64,000 nucleotides of DNA, taken from contig NZ_JALJXP010000005.1 in assembly GCF_024170165.1 (NCBI RefSeq), positions 310,001 to 374,000 on the forward strand, in the 5' to 3' direction. The notes under the pieces were generated by a model. The model was not told the DNA's origin. It saw nothing but the letters and a program-made list of their open reading frames with translations, and did no database searches. The first letter of the stretch is position 1, and every line of letters starts with the position of its first letter. This DNA comes from Pseudomonas nitroreducens. Its GTDB lineage: Bacteria > Pseudomonadota > Gammaproteobacteria > Pseudomonadales > Pseudomonadaceae. This document shows positions 7,949 to 20,602 of this stretch, piece by piece. The position numbers and the translations under genes are program-made.

Positions 7949-8943
7949 CCGCTTCCCCGCTCGTCCTGCAGACACCCGCCGAACACCCCTTTGCCCAATT
8001 CGTCCGCATTCTCGGCAAAGGCAAGCGCGGCGCGCGCGGCCTGACCCGCGAGGAAGCCCGCGAAGCCCTCGGCATGATCCTCGACGACAAGGTCGAGGAG
8101 GCGCAGCTGGGTGCCTTCCTGATGTTGCTGCGGCACAAGGAAGAAAGCGCCGAGGAACTCGCCGGCTTTACCGAGGCCGTACGCTCCCGCCTACAGGCAC
8201 CGAAGATCGCCGTGGACCTCGACTGGCCCAGCTACGCCGGCAAGAAGCGTCACCTGCCCTGGTACCTGCTGGCCGCCAAGTGCCTGGGTGGCAGCGGCAC
8301 CCGCATCCTCCTGCATGGCGGCGGCGCGCATACTGCTGGTCGGGTCTACAGCGAACAGCTGCTCGAGCAGCTTGGCCTGCCACTGTGTCGCGACTGGAAC
8401 TCGGTCAGCGAGGCACTGGACGCCAAAGGTATCGCCTTCGCCCCGCTGGTCGACTGGATGCCACGCCTGCAGCGCATGATCGACCTGCGCAACACCCTCG
8501 GCCTGCGCTCCCCCATGCACTCGGCCGTGCGCCTGCTCAACCCACTGGGCGCCACCTGCGTCCTGCAGAGCATCTTCCACCCTGGCTATCAGGAAGTGCA
8601 CCGCGAGGGCAGCCGCCTGCTCGGCGACTACGCCATCGTCATCAAGGGCGAAGGCGGCGAGATCGAGATGAACCCCGACGCCACCTCTCACCTCTATGGT
8701 TGCCGCGACGGCGGAGCCTGGGACGAAGAGTGGCCGGCACTGTCGCCACTGCGCCACGTCAAGCCGGAAACCCTGGACCCGGCACACCTGGTCGCCTTCT
8801 GGCGGGGTGAAGCCGAGGACGCTTACGGCGAACTGGCCGTCCGCGCCACCATGGCACTCGCCCTGCGCGCCTTGGGAATGCAGCGCGACGAAGCCTTCGC
8901 GGAAGCCGATAGACGCTGGGCTGCGCGGAATAAATCGATTTAA
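7945..8943 (+). CDS. YbiB/TrpD2-like nucleic-acid-binding protein
   Basis: A 332-residue homologue of the anthranilate phosphoribosyltransferase fold (helical N-terminus LTREEAREALGMIL, glycine-rich loop GGSGTRILLHGGGAHTAGR at about residues 113-131). Characterised members (E. coli YbiB, called TrpD2) bind single-stranded DNA and RNA rather than making tryptophan precursors; in E. coli the gene is next to dinG and SOS-linked. I chose the ATG at 7945, overlapping the tusE stop, over a TTG two codons earlier. Coupling to the tRNA-thiolation operon suggests an RNA-related role, which is inference. Confidence 0.8.
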   Translation: MTASPLVLQTPAEHPFAQFVRILGKGKRGARGLTREEAREALGMILDDKVEEAQLGAFLMLLRHKEESAEELAGFTEAVRSRLQAPKIAVDLDWPSYAGKKRHLPWYLLAAKCLGGSGTRILLHGGGAHTAGRVYSEQLLEQLGLPLCRDWNSVSEALDAKGIAFAPLVDWMPRLQRMIDLRNTLGLRSPMHSAVRLLNPLGATCVLQSIFHPGYQEVHREGSRLLGDYAIVIKGEGGEIEMNPDATSHLYGCRDGGAWDEEWPALSPLRHVKPETLDPAHLVAFWRGEAEDAYGELAVRATMALALRALGMQRDEAFAEADRRWAARNKSI

Positions 8944-9031
8944 TCGATATTTGGAATCCTGTTTTTGCGCTAAACAATCGAGCCACAGCCGATAGACTGG
9001 TCCCATCTCCCCCGTTTTCTGGAGCAATGAG

Positions 9032-10033
9032 ATGGGACAGTTGATCGATGGCCGCTGGCATGACCAGTGGTATGACACCAGCAAGGACGGTCGTTTCCAG
9101 CGCGAGAACGCGCAGCGCCGCAACTGGGTTACTGCCGACGGCCAGCCCGGCCCCACCGGCGAGGGCGGCTTCCGCGCCGAAGCCGGCCGCTACCACCTCT
9201 ACGTCTCACTGGCCTGCCCCTGGGCCCACCGCACGTTGATCTACCGCCAACTCAAGGGCCTCGAGTCGCTGATCGACGTATCGGTAGTCAGCTGGCTGAT
9301 GCTGGAAAACGGCTGGACCTTCGACAAGGCACTTGGCTCCACCGGCGACAAGCTCGATGGCCTGACCTTCCTTCACCAGCGCTATACCAAAGACGATGCG
9401 AACTACACCGGCCGCGTGACCGTGCCGGTACTGTGGGACAAGCACGAGCAACGCATCGTCAGCAACGAATCGGCGGAGATCATCCGCATGTTCAACAGTG
9501 CCTTCGACGGCATCACCGGCAACTCGCTGGATCTCTACCCGGAACCGCTGCGCGCGCAGATCGACGAGCTGAACGAGCGCATCTACCCGGCCGTGAACAA
9601 CGGTGTCTACCGCGCCGGCTTCGCCACGACGCAGGACGCCTACGAAGAAGCCTTCAAGACCCTGTTCAACGAGTTGGATTGGCTGGAACAGCGCCTGGGC
9701 CAGCAGCGCTACCTGGCCGGTGAATACCTGACCGAAGCCGACGTGCGCCTGTTCACCACACTGATCCGCTTCGACGCGGTCTACCACGGCCACTTCAAGT
9801 GCAACCTGCGCCGCCTGGCGGACTACCCGAACCTGTCCGGCTGGCTGCGCGAGCTGTATCAGCTTGAGGGCGTTGCCGGCACGGTGGACTTCCAGCACAT
9901 CAAGAACCACTACTACGCCAGCCACCGCACCATCAACCCGACCGGCGTCGTGCCGCTCGGCCCGCAGCAGGACTTCACCGGGCCGCACGGGCGGGACCAT
10001 CTGCCGGGCAACGGGATTGCGCGCAAGGACTGA
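9032..10033 (+). CDS. glutathionyl-hydroquinone reductase (YqjG/EcM4 type)
   Basis: A cytosolic Xi-class glutathione transferase that reduces glutathionyl-hydroquinones, giving protection from quinones. The 333-residue protein has the thioredoxin-like N-terminal domain with catalytic Cys62 in the signature SLACPWAHR. It also has the conserved VPVLWD and NESAEIIRMFN segments and an all-helical C-terminal domain (about residues 170-290). Single gene with its own start region, 88 bases after the ybiB-like gene. From memory, the P. aeruginosa homologue is elsewhere in the genome, so its place here may be a local difference. Confidence 0.9.
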   Translation: MGQLIDGRWHDQWYDTSKDGRFQRENAQRRNWVTADGQPGPTGEGGFRAEAGRYHLYVSLACPWAHRTLIYRQLKGLESLIDVSVVSWLMLENGWTFDKALGSTGDKLDGLTFLHQRYTKDDANYTGRVTVPVLWDKHEQRIVSNESAEIIRMFNSAFDGITGNSLDLYPEPLRAQIDELNERIYPAVNNGVYRAGFATTQDAYEEAFKTLFNELDWLEQRLGQQRYLAGEYLTEADVRLFTTLIRFDAVYHGHFKCNLRRLADYPNLSGWLRELYQLEGVAGTVDFQHIKNHYYASHRTINPTGVVPLGPQQDFTGPHGRDHLPGNGIARKD

Positions 10034-10065
10034 CTGGATGCTACCGATTCTGCAGGAGTGTCGAG

Positions 10066-10413
10066 TCAGATCGGCTTGTCGATACCGTCGTAGACCTTCT
10101 GCAACGCATCCAGGCGTTCCTGGTAGCGCTGCCTGAGGCAGGCCTTGTTGGCGCCGCAGGCGCGGCGCTGTTCCAGCCAGGCCAGCTGGGAGTCGCCCAG
10201 ATTGCCGCGCATGCCCATGGCGAACAGACCGCGCAGCAGGCGGTAGGTGGTCGCCACCTGCACATCCATCTCGGACAGCTGACGATCCGCGCAGATGGCT
10301 TTCTCATCGGCCTGCCTGGCCTTCTTGCAGTCGAAGCTGGCCGCCGAGGCGGGCAAGGCGAAGCACCCCAGGGCGCAGGCGCCCCCCAGAATTGCAACGC
10401 GCAGGGCTTTCAC
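10066..10413 (-). CDS. secreted LprI/DUF1311-type small protein
   Basis: A 115-residue protein with a signal peptide ([25 protein letters not shown], cleavage near residue 24). A mature part follows that matches the lysozyme-inhibitor LprI N-terminal domain (DUF1311): four cysteines in the pattern FDCKKA - AICAD - RRACG - KACLR and the conserved LAWLEQR. It probably acts in the periplasm. I chose the GTG at 10413, which overlaps the cysG stop (GTGA); the upstream in-frame extension lies inside cysG and would bury the signal peptide. Last gene of the ftsK-to-cysG run. Confidence 0.75.
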   Translation of the reverse strand: MKALRVAILGGACALGCFALPASAASFDCKKARQADEKAICADRQLSEMDVQVATTYRLLRGLFAMGMRGNLGDSQLAWLEQRRACGANKACLRQRYQERLDALQKVYDGIDKPI

Positions 10414-11795
10414 TGCTGCCCCTCGAACCACGCCAGCTTTTCGCGCAGTTGCACCACTTCCCCGACAATCACCAGGGTCGGCGCATGTACTTCGTGCTCG
10501 GCCACCAGCTCCGGCAGGTTGGCCAGGGTGCCGGTGAACACGCGTTGATGCACCGTGGTGCCCTGCTGGACCAGCGCGGCAGGCGTATCGGCGGAACGGC
10601 CGTGACGCACCAGTTGCTCGCAGATGACCGGCAGGCCGACCAGACCCATGTAGAACACCAGGGTCTGCCCGGGGGCGACCAGATCGTTCCACGGCAGGTC
10701 GGTACTGCCATCCTTCAGATGACCGGTGACGAAACGCACGGACTGTGCGTAATCACGATGGGTCAGCGGAATACCGGCGTAGGCTGCGCAGCCGCTGGCC
10801 GCAGTGATACCGGGCACCACCTGGAACGGGATGTCATTGGCAGCCAGTTCGTCGATTTCCTCGCCACCGCGTCCGAAGATGAACGGGTCGCCGCCCTTCA
10901 AACGCAGGACGCGCTTGCCCTGTCGGGCCAGTTCGACCAGCTTGCGATTGATCTCGTCCTGCGGCACGGCGTGGTCCGCTCGGCGCTTGCCGACGTAGAG
11001 CCGATCCGCATCGCGGCGGCACAGCTCGAGGATGGCCGGCGCAACGAGGCGGTCGTAAAGCACCACATCGGCCTGCTGCATCAGACGCAGGGCGCGGAAG
11101 GTCAGCAGGTCGGGATCACCCGGACCGGCACCGACCAGATAGACCTCACCACGGGACTCAGCCTGGGGCGATTCCAGCTTGCCGACCAACAGTCGCTCGG
11201 CTTCGCTCGGCTGACCGGCGAGCATGCGCTCGGCGACCGGGCCCTGGAACACGTCTTCCCAGAACTTGCGGCGCTGCTGCAGGTCCGGCAGGCGCTGCTT
11301 CACGCTCTCGCGGAAGCGGCTGGCGAGGCCGGCCAGCTGGCCGTAGGTCGCGGGAATCCAGGTTTCCAGCTTGGCGCGCAGCAAACGGGCCAGCACCGGT
11401 GCATCGCCACCGCTGGAAACCGCCACCACCAGTGGCGAACGATCGACGATGGCCGGGAAGATCACGCTGCACAGCGCCGGCGCATCGACCACGTTGACCG
11501 GCACGCCGCGTTCGTTGGCGTCGCAGGAAACCTGGGCATTGAGCGGCTCGTCATCCGTGGCAGCGATGACCAGCACACAATCCTGCAGATCACCCTGGGC
11601 GTAGGGACGCAGCAGCAATTCACCTGCCCCCTCCTCGACCAGCTCGCGCAGTTCGGAATGCACCTCCGGAGCCACGACGCGCAGCACCGCGCCGGCATCG
11701 CTCAACAGGCGCGCCTTGCGCAGTGCGACATCACCGCCGCCGACCAGCAGCGCGCGACGTCCGCGCAGGATGTGGAACAGCGGCAGGAAGTCCAT
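10410..11795 (-). CDS. cysG: siroheme synthase (trifunctional)
   Basis: CysG makes siroheme for sulfite and nitrite reductases from uroporphyrinogen III. In this 461-residue protein the N-terminal half (about 1-210) is the NAD-dependent precorrin-2 dehydrogenase/ferrochelatase module ([16 protein letters not shown]). The C-terminal half is the uroporphyrinogen III methyltransferase, with the SAM-binding [11 protein letters not shown] at about 223 and the [15 protein letters not shown] motif. Length fits the fused enzyme. It begins one base after the serS stop. Confidence 0.96.
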   Translation of the reverse strand: MDFLPLFHILRGRRALLVGGGDVALRKARLLSDAGAVLRVVAPEVHSELRELVEEGAGELLLRPYAQGDLQDCVLVIAATDDEPLNAQVSCDANERGVPVNVVDAPALCSVIFPAIVDRSPLVVAVSSGGDAPVLARLLRAKLETWIPATYGQLAGLASRFRESVKQRLPDLQQRRKFWEDVFQGPVAERMLAGQPSEAERLLVGKLESPQAESRGEVYLVGAGPGDPDLLTFRALRLMQQADVVLYDRLVAPAILELCRRDADRLYVGKRRADHAVPQDEINRKLVELARQGKRVLRLKGGDPFIFGRGGEEIDELAANDIPFQVVPGITAASGCAAYAGIPLTHRDYAQSVRFVTGHLKDGSTDLPWNDLVAPGQTLVFYMGLVGLPVICEQLVRHGRSADTPAALVQQGTTVHQRVFTGTLANLPELVAEHEVHAPTLVIVGEVVQLREKLAWFEGQQ

Positions 11796-11796
11796 C

Positions 11797-13092
<1,296 letters not shown>

Positions 13093-13123
13093 CTAGTGTC
13101 AGGCGGCGCTCGCGGGCGCCACT

Positions 13124-14449
13124 TCAGGATTTTCTGCGACGGCGGGAACTGGCCTTGTCGAGGCTGGCCAGGTGGCGCAGCTTTTCGCCGATCTTCAGTT
13201 CGAGCCCGCGCGGCACGGGTTGGTAATACTGGCGCGGTTCCATGGACTCGGGGAAGTAGTCTTCTCCGGCCGCATAGGCATCCGGCTCATCATGGGCATA
13301 GCGGTACTCGTCGCCATAGCCCAGGTTCTTCATCAGCTTGGTCGGTGCATTGCGCAGGTGCAGCGGCACTTCCAGCGAACCGCTTTCCGCCACATCACGG
13401 CGCGCCGTGTTGTAGGCGTTGTAGACGGCATTGCTCTTCGGCGCACAGGCCAGGTACACGATAGCCTGCGCAATCGCCAACTCGCCTTCGGGGCTGCCAA
13501 GGCGCTCCTGCACATCCCAGGCGTGGAGGCACAGGGTCAGGGCGCGCGGATCGGCATTGCCGATGTCCTCACTGGCCATGCGCACCACGCGGCGGGCGAT
13601 GTACAGCGGATCGCAGCCGCCATCGAGCATGCGCGAATACCAGTACAGCGCGCCATCGGGGCTGGAACCGCGCACTGACTTGTGCAGCGCGCTGATCTGG
13701 TCGTAGAACGCCTCGCCGCCCTTGTCGAAACGCCGGCGCGAGTCGCCCAGCAGGTTCTGCAGCAGCTCGGCGCTGATCTCGCCGTTGTCCTCGGCGAGGT
13801 CCGAGGCGTTTTCCAGCAGGTTGAGCAGGCGCCGGCCATCGCCGTCAGCAGCCGCCATAAGGATGGCGAAGCTGTCGTCGGGCAGGCTCAGGTTGCGCTT
13901 GCCCAGGCCCTTCTCCTCCGTCAGCGCACGCTCGACCAGCCGGCGCAGGGCTGCTTCATCAAGGCTTTTCAGCACGTAGACGCGGGCGCGGGAGAGCAAC
14001 GCGTTGTTCAGTTCGAAGGACGGGTTCTCGGTGGTCGCGCCAATGAAGATCAGCGTGCCGTCTTCCACATAGGGCAGGAAGGCATCCTGCTGACTCTTGT
14101 TGAAGCGATGCACTTCGTCGACGAAGAGGATGGTGCGGCGACCGTACTGCGCAGCATGCTGCTTGGCCACTTCCACCGACTGACGAATCTCCTTGACCCC
14201 GGAGAGCACCGCCGAGATGGTCTCGAAGTGCGCGTCGGTAACCTGGGCCAGCAGCTTCGCCAGGGTGGTCTTTCCGACCCCAGGCGGGCCCCAGAAGATC
14301 ATCGAGTGCAGCGCGCCCTGCTCTAGGGCCTCGCGCAGCGGCTTGCCGCGGGCGAGCAGGTGCTCCTGACCGACGTACTCGTCCAGGCTGGTCGCGCGCA
14401 GGCGCGCGGCCAGGGGCTGGGAAACGGGGGCGGAGCGGAACAGATCCAC
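13124..14449 (-). CDS. rarA: replication-associated recombination ATPase RarA/MgsA
   Basis: RarA is a clamp-loader-like AAA+ ATPase that acts at stalled replication forks. The 441-residue protein has Walker A ([14 protein letters not shown], about residue 53), Walker B (LFVDEVHRF), sensor 1 ([11 protein letters not shown]) and the C-terminal tetramerisation domain ([16 protein letters not shown] segment, [14 protein letters not shown]). Lies between lolA and serS on one strand, the usual gamma-proteobacterial order. Confidence 0.95.
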   Translation of the reverse strand: MDLFRSAPVSQPLAARLRATSLDEYVGQEHLLARGKPLREALEQGALHSMIFWGPPGVGKTTLAKLLAQVTDAHFETISAVLSGVKEIRQSVEVAKQHAAQYGRRTILFVDEVHRFNKSQQDAFLPYVEDGTLIFIGATTENPSFELNNALLSRARVYVLKSLDEAALRRLVERALTEEKGLGKRNLSLPDDSFAILMAAADGDGRRLLNLLENASDLAEDNGEISAELLQNLLGDSRRRFDKGGEAFYDQISALHKSVRGSSPDGALYWYSRMLDGGCDPLYIARRVVRMASEDIGNADPRALTLCLHAWDVQERLGSPEGELAIAQAIVYLACAPKSNAVYNAYNTARRDVAESGSLEVPLHLRNAPTKLMKNLGYGDEYRYAHDEPDAYAAGEDYFPESMEPRQYYQPVPRGLELKIGEKLRHLASLDKASSRRRRKS

Positions 14450-14487
14450 GGTCTTACCTATTACTTAAAGCAGGCGCTTGGCGCCGA

Positions 14488-15111
14488 TCATTCCTGAATG
14501 ACGTCGACGCCCTTGGGCACTTCGAAGACGAACTGCTTGGCGTCCATCGCCTCGTTCATCTTCACGTCGAAGAACAGGATGTTGGTGCGCTGGCCGACGC
14601 TGTCGATCAGCTGCATGTCGTTCACCACGCCGCTACGGAAGGAAATCCGCAGGCTGTCGAACAGGGTGTCCTTGGACTTCGGCTTGAGGGTGAAGTCCAC
14701 TACGTTGCCACCGTCCTTGGCGCTGATGTCGAAGCTCTGGCCAATCTTCGACACGTCGCCGGAGAGCAGCAGCGCCGGGGTCTGGGTCAGGCGCTGGTCG
14801 AGCTTCTGGATGGTCACCTGCTCCAGGTCCGGGTCATACAGCCAGATCTTCTCGCCGTTGGAGATGAGCAGCTGCTCGTTCGGCGCATCGGTGTGCCAGC
14901 GGAACAGGCCCGGGCGCTTGAGGCCCAGGGTGCCGGCGGTTTCCTGCAGACGGGTGCCGCTGCCATCCAGGGTCAGCTGGGAGAAGCGCGCGGTCATGGT
15001 CTGGGCCTTGGTGAGCATCCCGCTCAGGCGCTGCGCAGCAGCCTCGTCGGCATGGGCCTGGACGCCGGCAACAGCCAGCGCAGCAACGAACAACAGGCGG
15101 ATCAGACGCAT
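14488..15111 (-). CDS. lolA: periplasmic lipoprotein carrier LolA
   Basis: LolA carries lipoproteins from the LolCDE transporter across the periplasm to LolB. The 207-residue precursor has a signal peptide ([21 protein letters not shown], cleavage near residue 20). The mature barrel carries the family segments [12 protein letters not shown] and [18 protein letters not shown] took the ATG at 15111 rather than an upstream start, because it puts the signal peptide at the N-terminus. It lies 19 bases behind ftsK. Confidence 0.94.
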   Translation of the reverse strand: MRLIRLLFVAALAVAGVQAHADEAAAQRLSGMLTKAQTMTARFSQLTLDGSGTRLQETAGTLGLKRPGLFRWHTDAPNEQLLISNGEKIWLYDPDLEQVTIQKLDQRLTQTPALLLSGDVSKIGQSFDISAKDGGNVVDFTLKPKSKDTLFDSLRISFRSGVVNDMQLIDSVGQRTNILFFDVKMNEAMDAKQFVFEVPKGVDVIQE

Positions 15112-15130
15112 CGAAACCCTCGAAGTCGAA

Positions 15131-17542
15131 TCAATCACGGATCGGGGCCGGCGCGATGACTTCGCGCGAGCCATTGGTATTCATCGGAGTGACCACGCCG
15201 GCCATCTCCATTGCCTCGATCATCCGCGCGGCGCGGTTGTAGCCGATCTTCAGCTTGCGCTGCACGGCGGAGATCGAAGCCCGGCGGCTTTCGGTGACGA
15301 AGCGTACGGCTTCGTCGTAGAGCGGATCGTCCTCGCTGCCCTCACTGCCCTCGCCGCCACCGCCACCTTCGAACGAACCGCCGCCGCCTTCGTCGGCACC
15401 GGCGAGGATGTCTTCGATGTAGTTCGGCGCGCCACGCAGCTTCCACGCCTCGACGACGCGGTGCACCTCATCGTCGGAGACGAAGGCGCCATGGACGCGG
15501 ATCGGCAGGCCGGTACCCGGCGGCAGGTAGAGCATGTCGCCGTGGCCCAGCAGTTGCTCGGCGCCACCCTGGTCGAGGATGGTGCGCGAGTCGATCTTGC
15601 TGGACACCTGGAAGGCGATTCGGGTCGGGATGTTCGCCTTGATCAGGCCGGTGATCACGTCCACCGACGGACGCTGGGTCGCCAGGATCAGGTGGATGCC
15701 CGCCGCACGCGCCTTCTGGGCGATACGGGCGATCAGTTCTTCCACCTTCTTGCCGACGATCATCATCATGTCGGCGAATTCATCGACCACTACCACAATG
15801 GTCGGCAGGGTCTGCAGCAGCGGCGCCTCGTCTTCCATGCTCTCGCGGCGGTACAGCGGGTCGGTCAGCGGGGTGCCGGCCTCCTCCGCATCCTTCACCT
15901 TGCGGTTGAAGCCGGCGAGGTTACGCACGCCCATGGCCGCCATCAGCTTGTAGCGGCGCTCCATCTCGGCGACGCTCCAGCGCAACGCGTTGGCGGCCTC
16001 CTTCATGTCGGTGACCACCGGGCAAAGCAGGTGCGGAATGCCTTCGTAGATCGACAGTTCCAGCATCTTCGGGTCGATCATGATCAGCCGCGCCTCTTCC
16101 GGCGTGGACTTGAACAGGATCGACAGGAGCATGGCGTTCACCCCCACCGACTTACCCGAACCGGTGGTACCGGCCACCAGCAGGTGCGGCATCTTCGCCA
16201 GGTCGGTGATGACCGGGTTGCCGCCGATGTCATGGCCCAGGGCCAGTGGCACGGTGGACTTGTGCTCGTCGTACTCCGGTGTCATCAGCACTTCGGAGAA
16301 GCGCACCATCTGCCGGTCTTCGTTGGGAATCTCGATGCCCACGGTGGTCTTGCCGGGGATGACTTCCACCACGCGCACGCTGATCACCGCCAGCGAGCGC
16401 GCCAGGTCCTTGGCCAGGTTGGAGATGCGGCTGACCTTCACGCCGGCGGCCGGCTGGATTTCGAAACGGGTGATCACCGGGCCCGGATGCACGGACTCGA
16501 CGATGACTTCGACGCCGAATTCCTTGAGTTTGATTTCCAGCAGGCGCGACATGGCCTCCAGGGATTCCGGCGAGTAGCTCTGCTTCTTCTCGGAAGCCGG
16601 GTCGAGGATCGACAGCGGCGGCAGCGTACCTTCCACGGCGGTATCGACGAACAGCGGCGCCTGCTTCTCTTTCAGCACGCGCTTGCTCGGCTCGGCCGGC
16701 TTGGTGGGCGGCGGCGGGACGTCGATCTTCGGCGCCACGCGCTTCTCGCGCTCCTGCACGCTCTTGACCAGCGCTTCCTCGCGCTCGATCAGGCGCTCCT
16801 TGACCTTGGCCTGCTCGCGGCGGTCGGCAACGATGGGAGCGGCGACTTCGGCCACGCGCTCGTCGACTTCACGCAACTGGGCGACGAGCTGCTTGTGCTC
16901 GCTGCGGGCACTCCACCAGCGGTTGGTGGCGTTATGAATGAGCTCGAAGAGGTCGAGAGTGATCTTGCCAGTGACGTCCATCACCTTGAACCAGGACAGG
17001 TCGGCGAACACCGTCATGCCGAACAGGAACAGCGCCAGGAACAGCAGCGTACTGCCCTGCACGTTCAGCGCATTGATGCCCAGCTGGCCCAGGCTCTCAC
17101 CCAGGGCGCCGCCAGCCGTGGCGGGCATGTGGGCACCACTGGTGTGGAAATGAATGTAGGCCAGCGCGGAGCCGGACAGGACCAGGAACACCAGGCCGAT
17201 CAGGCGCCAGGAGAATAGCCAGCCGCTCCACTCCCAGGCCACGTGGCGCTTGCGGAAGACCTGATAGGTCTTTACCGCCAGCAGCAGCGGGAACAGGTAG
17301 GCGAAATAGCCCAGCACCATGAACAGAATGTCAGCGCTCAGCGCACCCAGACGGCCGGCCGCGTTCTGCACCTGCTCGACGTGACTGGAATGGCTCCAGC
17401 CCGGATCGGAGGAATCGTAGGTGAGCAGCGCCATCCAAAGGTAAAGACAGAGCGCGCCCAGCGCGATCAGAGCCCCTTCCTTCAGACGGTAATGCAGTTG
17501 CTGGCGCCAGGCGGCGGCATGGCTTGCTGTGGTGTCCTTCAA
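15131..17542 (-). CDS. ftsK: DNA translocase FtsK
   Basis: FtsK sits in the division septum, pumps chromosome ends apart and activates XerCD at dif. The 803-residue protein has an N-terminal domain with four or five membrane segments (about residues 25-190). A charged linker follows (about 190-310), much shorter than in E. coli but normal for Pseudomonas. The motor has Walker A ([12 protein letters not shown]) and Walker B ([12 protein letters not shown]), and a C-terminal winged-helix gamma domain ([21 protein letters not shown]) reads KOPS sites. First gene of the leftward unit; divergent from trxB. Confidence 0.97.
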   Translation of the reverse strand: MKDTTASHAAAWRQQLHYRLKEGALIALGALCLYLWMALLTYDSSDPGWSHSSHVEQVQNAAGRLGALSADILFMVLGYFAYLFPLLLAVKTYQVFRKRHVAWEWSGWLFSWRLIGLVFLVLSGSALAYIHFHTSGAHMPATAGGALGESLGQLGINALNVQGSTLLFLALFLFGMTVFADLSWFKVMDVTGKITLDLFELIHNATNRWWSARSEHKQLVAQLREVDERVAEVAAPIVADRREQAKVKERLIEREEALVKSVQEREKRVAPKIDVPPPPTKPAEPSKRVLKEKQAPLFVDTAVEGTLPPLSILDPASEKKQSYSPESLEAMSRLLEIKLKEFGVEVIVESVHPGPVITRFEIQPAAGVKVSRISNLAKDLARSLAVISVRVVEVIPGKTTVGIEIPNEDRQMVRFSEVLMTPEYDEHKSTVPLALGHDIGGNPVITDLAKMPHLLVAGTTGSGKSVGVNAMLLSILFKSTPEEARLIMIDPKMLELSIYEGIPHLLCPVVTDMKEAANALRWSVAEMERRYKLMAAMGVRNLAGFNRKVKDAEEAGTPLTDPLYRRESMEDEAPLLQTLPTIVVVVDEFADMMMIVGKKVEELIARIAQKARAAGIHLILATQRPSVDVITGLIKANIPTRIAFQVSSKIDSRTILDQGGAEQLLGHGDMLYLPPGTGLPIRVHGAFVSDDEVHRVVEAWKLRGAPNYIEDILAGADEGGGGSFEGGGGGEGSEGSEDDPLYDEAVRFVTESRRASISAVQRKLKIGYNRAARMIEAMEMAGVVTPMNTNGSREVIAPAPIRD

Positions 17543-17685
17543 AACGCTTCTATTCCTGCGCTATACGCGCGTCCGAGAGTCGTTGGGCCGCGAAACGGGC
17601 CTATTGTACGGCTTTGGCCGGCCGATGCCAGCGAACCCGGGTGTGCCTGACTGCGCTTTTGCCGGCTTTCCGGGGTTCGGTGTAG

Positions 17686-18714
<1,029 letters not shown>

Positions 18715-18750
18715 TCGGCGCAAGGGGAGGCTCGCCCTCCCCTCCTCCCT

Positions 18751-19455
18751 ATGCTCAAGTGGCTTTCGCGCAGCAATTTCGACTTTCCGCCCCTCGACAA
18801 GGCCCTGCACGAGCCCAACGGCCTGCTTGCGGCCGGCGGGGACCTCAACCCGCAGCGCCTGATCCAGGCCTACCGCCATGGCTGTTTCCCCTGGTACCAG
18901 GACGGCCAGCCGATCCTCTGGTGGTCACCCGACCCGCGCACCGTGCTGTTTCCCGAAGAACTGCATGTCTCCCGCAGCCTCGCCAAGTTCATCCGCCAGC
19001 AGCAGTACCAGGTCACCCTCGACCAGGCCTTCGAGCAGGTCATTCACGGCTGTGCCGGCCCGCGCGATTATGCGGACGGCACCTGGATCACTACGCCGAT
19101 GCAGGAGGCCTATTGCGAGCTGCACCGCCTGGGCATCGCCCACTCGGCGGAAGCCTGGCACGGCAATGAACTGGTCGGCGGGCTTTACGGCCTGGCCATC
19201 GGCCGCCTGTTCTTCGGCGAATCCATGTTCAGTCGCGCCGACAATGCCTCCAAGGTCGCCTTCGTCACTCTGGTGCAGCGCCTGAAGGCCGCCGGCTTCG
19301 TGATGATCGACTGCCAGATGCCGACCCAGCACCTGCACAGTTTTGGTGCCCGCGCCATTTCCCGTCGCGAATTCGCCAGCTACCTGCGCCGTCATCTCGA
19401 CGAAACTCCATCGCAGGACTGGACTTCGCAGGCGGACCCGCTCAGCCTGTCTTAA
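18751..19455 (+). CDS. aat: leucyl/phenylalanyl-tRNA--protein transferase
   Basis: Adds Leu or Phe from charged tRNA to proteins starting with Arg or Lys, marking them for ClpS-ClpAP degradation (N-end rule). The 234-residue protein carries the family signatures [25 protein letters not shown] and WWSPDPR, plus [17 protein letters not shown] in the GNAT-like core. It is next to bpt; clpS and clpA lie 1-3 kb downstream on the other strand. Confidence 0.96.
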   Translation: MLKWLSRSNFDFPPLDKALHEPNGLLAAGGDLNPQRLIQAYRHGCFPWYQDGQPILWWSPDPRTVLFPEELHVSRSLAKFIRQQQYQVTLDQAFEQVIHGCAGPRDYADGTWITTPMQEAYCELHRLGIAHSAEAWHGNELVGGLYGLAIGRLFFGESMFSRADNASKVAFVTLVQRLKAAGFVMIDCQMPTQHLHSFGARAISRREFASYLRRHLDETPSQDWTSQADPLSLS

Positions 19456-19486
19456 ACTTGCCTGAGGGACCTCGCAGGGGTTGAAG

Positions 19487-20194
19487 ATGACCGAGCTCGC
19501 CCGCCTGAAGTTTTACGCCACACAACCGCATCCATGCAGCTATCTGCCCGAAGAACAGGCGACCACCCTGTTCCTCGACCCCAGCCAGCCCATGGACGCG
19601 CAGTTGTACGCCTCGCTGTCCGAGGTCGGCTTCCGGCGCAGCGGCGAACACCTCTACCGACCACACTGCCAGCATTGCACCGCGTGCATCCCGGCACGCA
19701 TTCCGGCCACTGGCTTTCAACCGAACCGCCAGCAGAAGCGCATCATCAAGCGCAACGCCGACCTGGAAGTCCTCCGCAAGCGCCCCGCCTTCACCGAGGA
19801 GTACTACGCCCTCTACATGCGCTACATCGAACAACGCCATGCCGACGGAGACATGTACCCACCCAGCCGCGACCAGTTCGCCACCTTCCTCGTCCGCGAC
19901 CTGCCATTCAGCTGCTTCTTCGAGTTCCGCCTGCACGGCAGACTGCTCGCCGTCGCTGTCACTGACGTACTGCCCAACGGTCTCTCCGCCGTCTACACCT
20001 TCTACGACCCGGATGAGGAGCGCCGCAGCCTGGGGCGCTTTGCCATCCTCTGGCAGGTGGCCGAGACCGAGCGCCTGAACCTGCACGCCGTCTACCTGGG
20101 CTACTGGATCAAGAATTGCCGGAAGATGAACTACAAGACCCAGTACCGCCCGATCGAGCTTTTCGTGAACCAGCGCTGGGTGGCGCTGAACTGA
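19487..20194 (+). CDS. bpt: aspartate/glutamate leucyltransferase (Bpt)
   Basis: Bpt adds leucine to N-terminal Asp or Glu, a second entry to the ClpS pathway. The 235-residue protein has the arginyltransferase-family N-terminus with cysteine motif ([25 protein letters not shown]) and the C-terminal [19 protein letters not shown] start at ATG 19487 ([10 protein letters not shown]), not the TTG at 19481, because the family begins this way and GCAGGGG lies at ribosome-site distance. The usual alternative symbol is ate. Confidence 0.94.
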   Translation: MTELARLKFYATQPHPCSYLPEEQATTLFLDPSQPMDAQLYASLSEVGFRRSGEHLYRPHCQHCTACIPARIPATGFQPNRQQKRIIKRNADLEVLRKRPAFTEEYYALYMRYIEQRHADGDMYPPSRDQFATFLVRDLPFSCFFEFRLHGRLLAVAVTDVLPNGLSAVYTFYDPDEERRSLGRFAILWQVAETERLNLHAVYLGYWIKNCRKMNYKTQYRPIELFVNQRWVALN

Positions 20195-20229
20195 AGCGAA
20201 AACACCCATTGGCGTTGTGGGGCGATTTC

Positions 20230-20251
20230 AGGCACAATGTGTGCCTTTTTT
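20230..20251 (+). terminator. terminator between bpt and infA
   Basis: AGGCACA-ATG-TGTGCCT followed by a T run makes a compact 7-bp rho-independent terminator 35 bases after the bpt stop, separating bpt from infA. Confidence 0.7.
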
Positions 20252-20298
20252 AATGCCCTGAAACTTCAGGCAACCATAGATACCGAGGGTTCTACTGC

Positions 20299-20517
20299 AT
20301 GTCGAAAGAAGACAGCTTCGAAATGGAAGGCACTGTCGTCGACACCCTGCCCAACACCATGTTCCGCGTGGAGTTGGAGAACGGGCACGTCGTTACCGCG
20401 CACATCTCCGGGAAGATGCGCAAGAACTACATCCGCATCCTGACCGGCGACAAAGTTCGCGTTGAACTGACGCCCTACGACCTGTCCAAGGGTCGCATCA
20501 CCTACCGCGCTCGCTGA
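20299..20517 (+). CDS. infA: translation initiation factor IF-1
   Basis: IF-1 occupies the ribosomal A site during initiation and supports IF-2 and IF-3. The 72-residue OB-fold protein is full length and near-invariant ([50 protein letters not shown]). It stands alone between two terminators. Confidence 0.98.
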
Positions 20518-20551
20518 CAGACGGTAGGTGCCGGTAAAAACCGGCACACAG

Positions 20552-20579
20552 AAAAACGCCCGGCATTGCCGGGCGTTTT
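20552..20579. terminator. bidirectional terminator between infA and clpA
   Basis: AAAAACGCCCGGCATTGCCGGGCGTTTT serves the converging infA and clpA genes. A second smaller hairpin (TGCCGGTAAAAACCGGCA, 20529-20546) precedes it on the infA side. Confidence 0.9.
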
Positions 20580-20602
20580 CGTTTACGCCTGATTTATAAG
20601 CG

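Noticed and set aside
14498..17218. 906-residue forward frame opposite lolA and ftsK
   Set aside because: Crosses two real antisense genes and their gap, and is rich in His/Arg/Gln/Asp without any domain.
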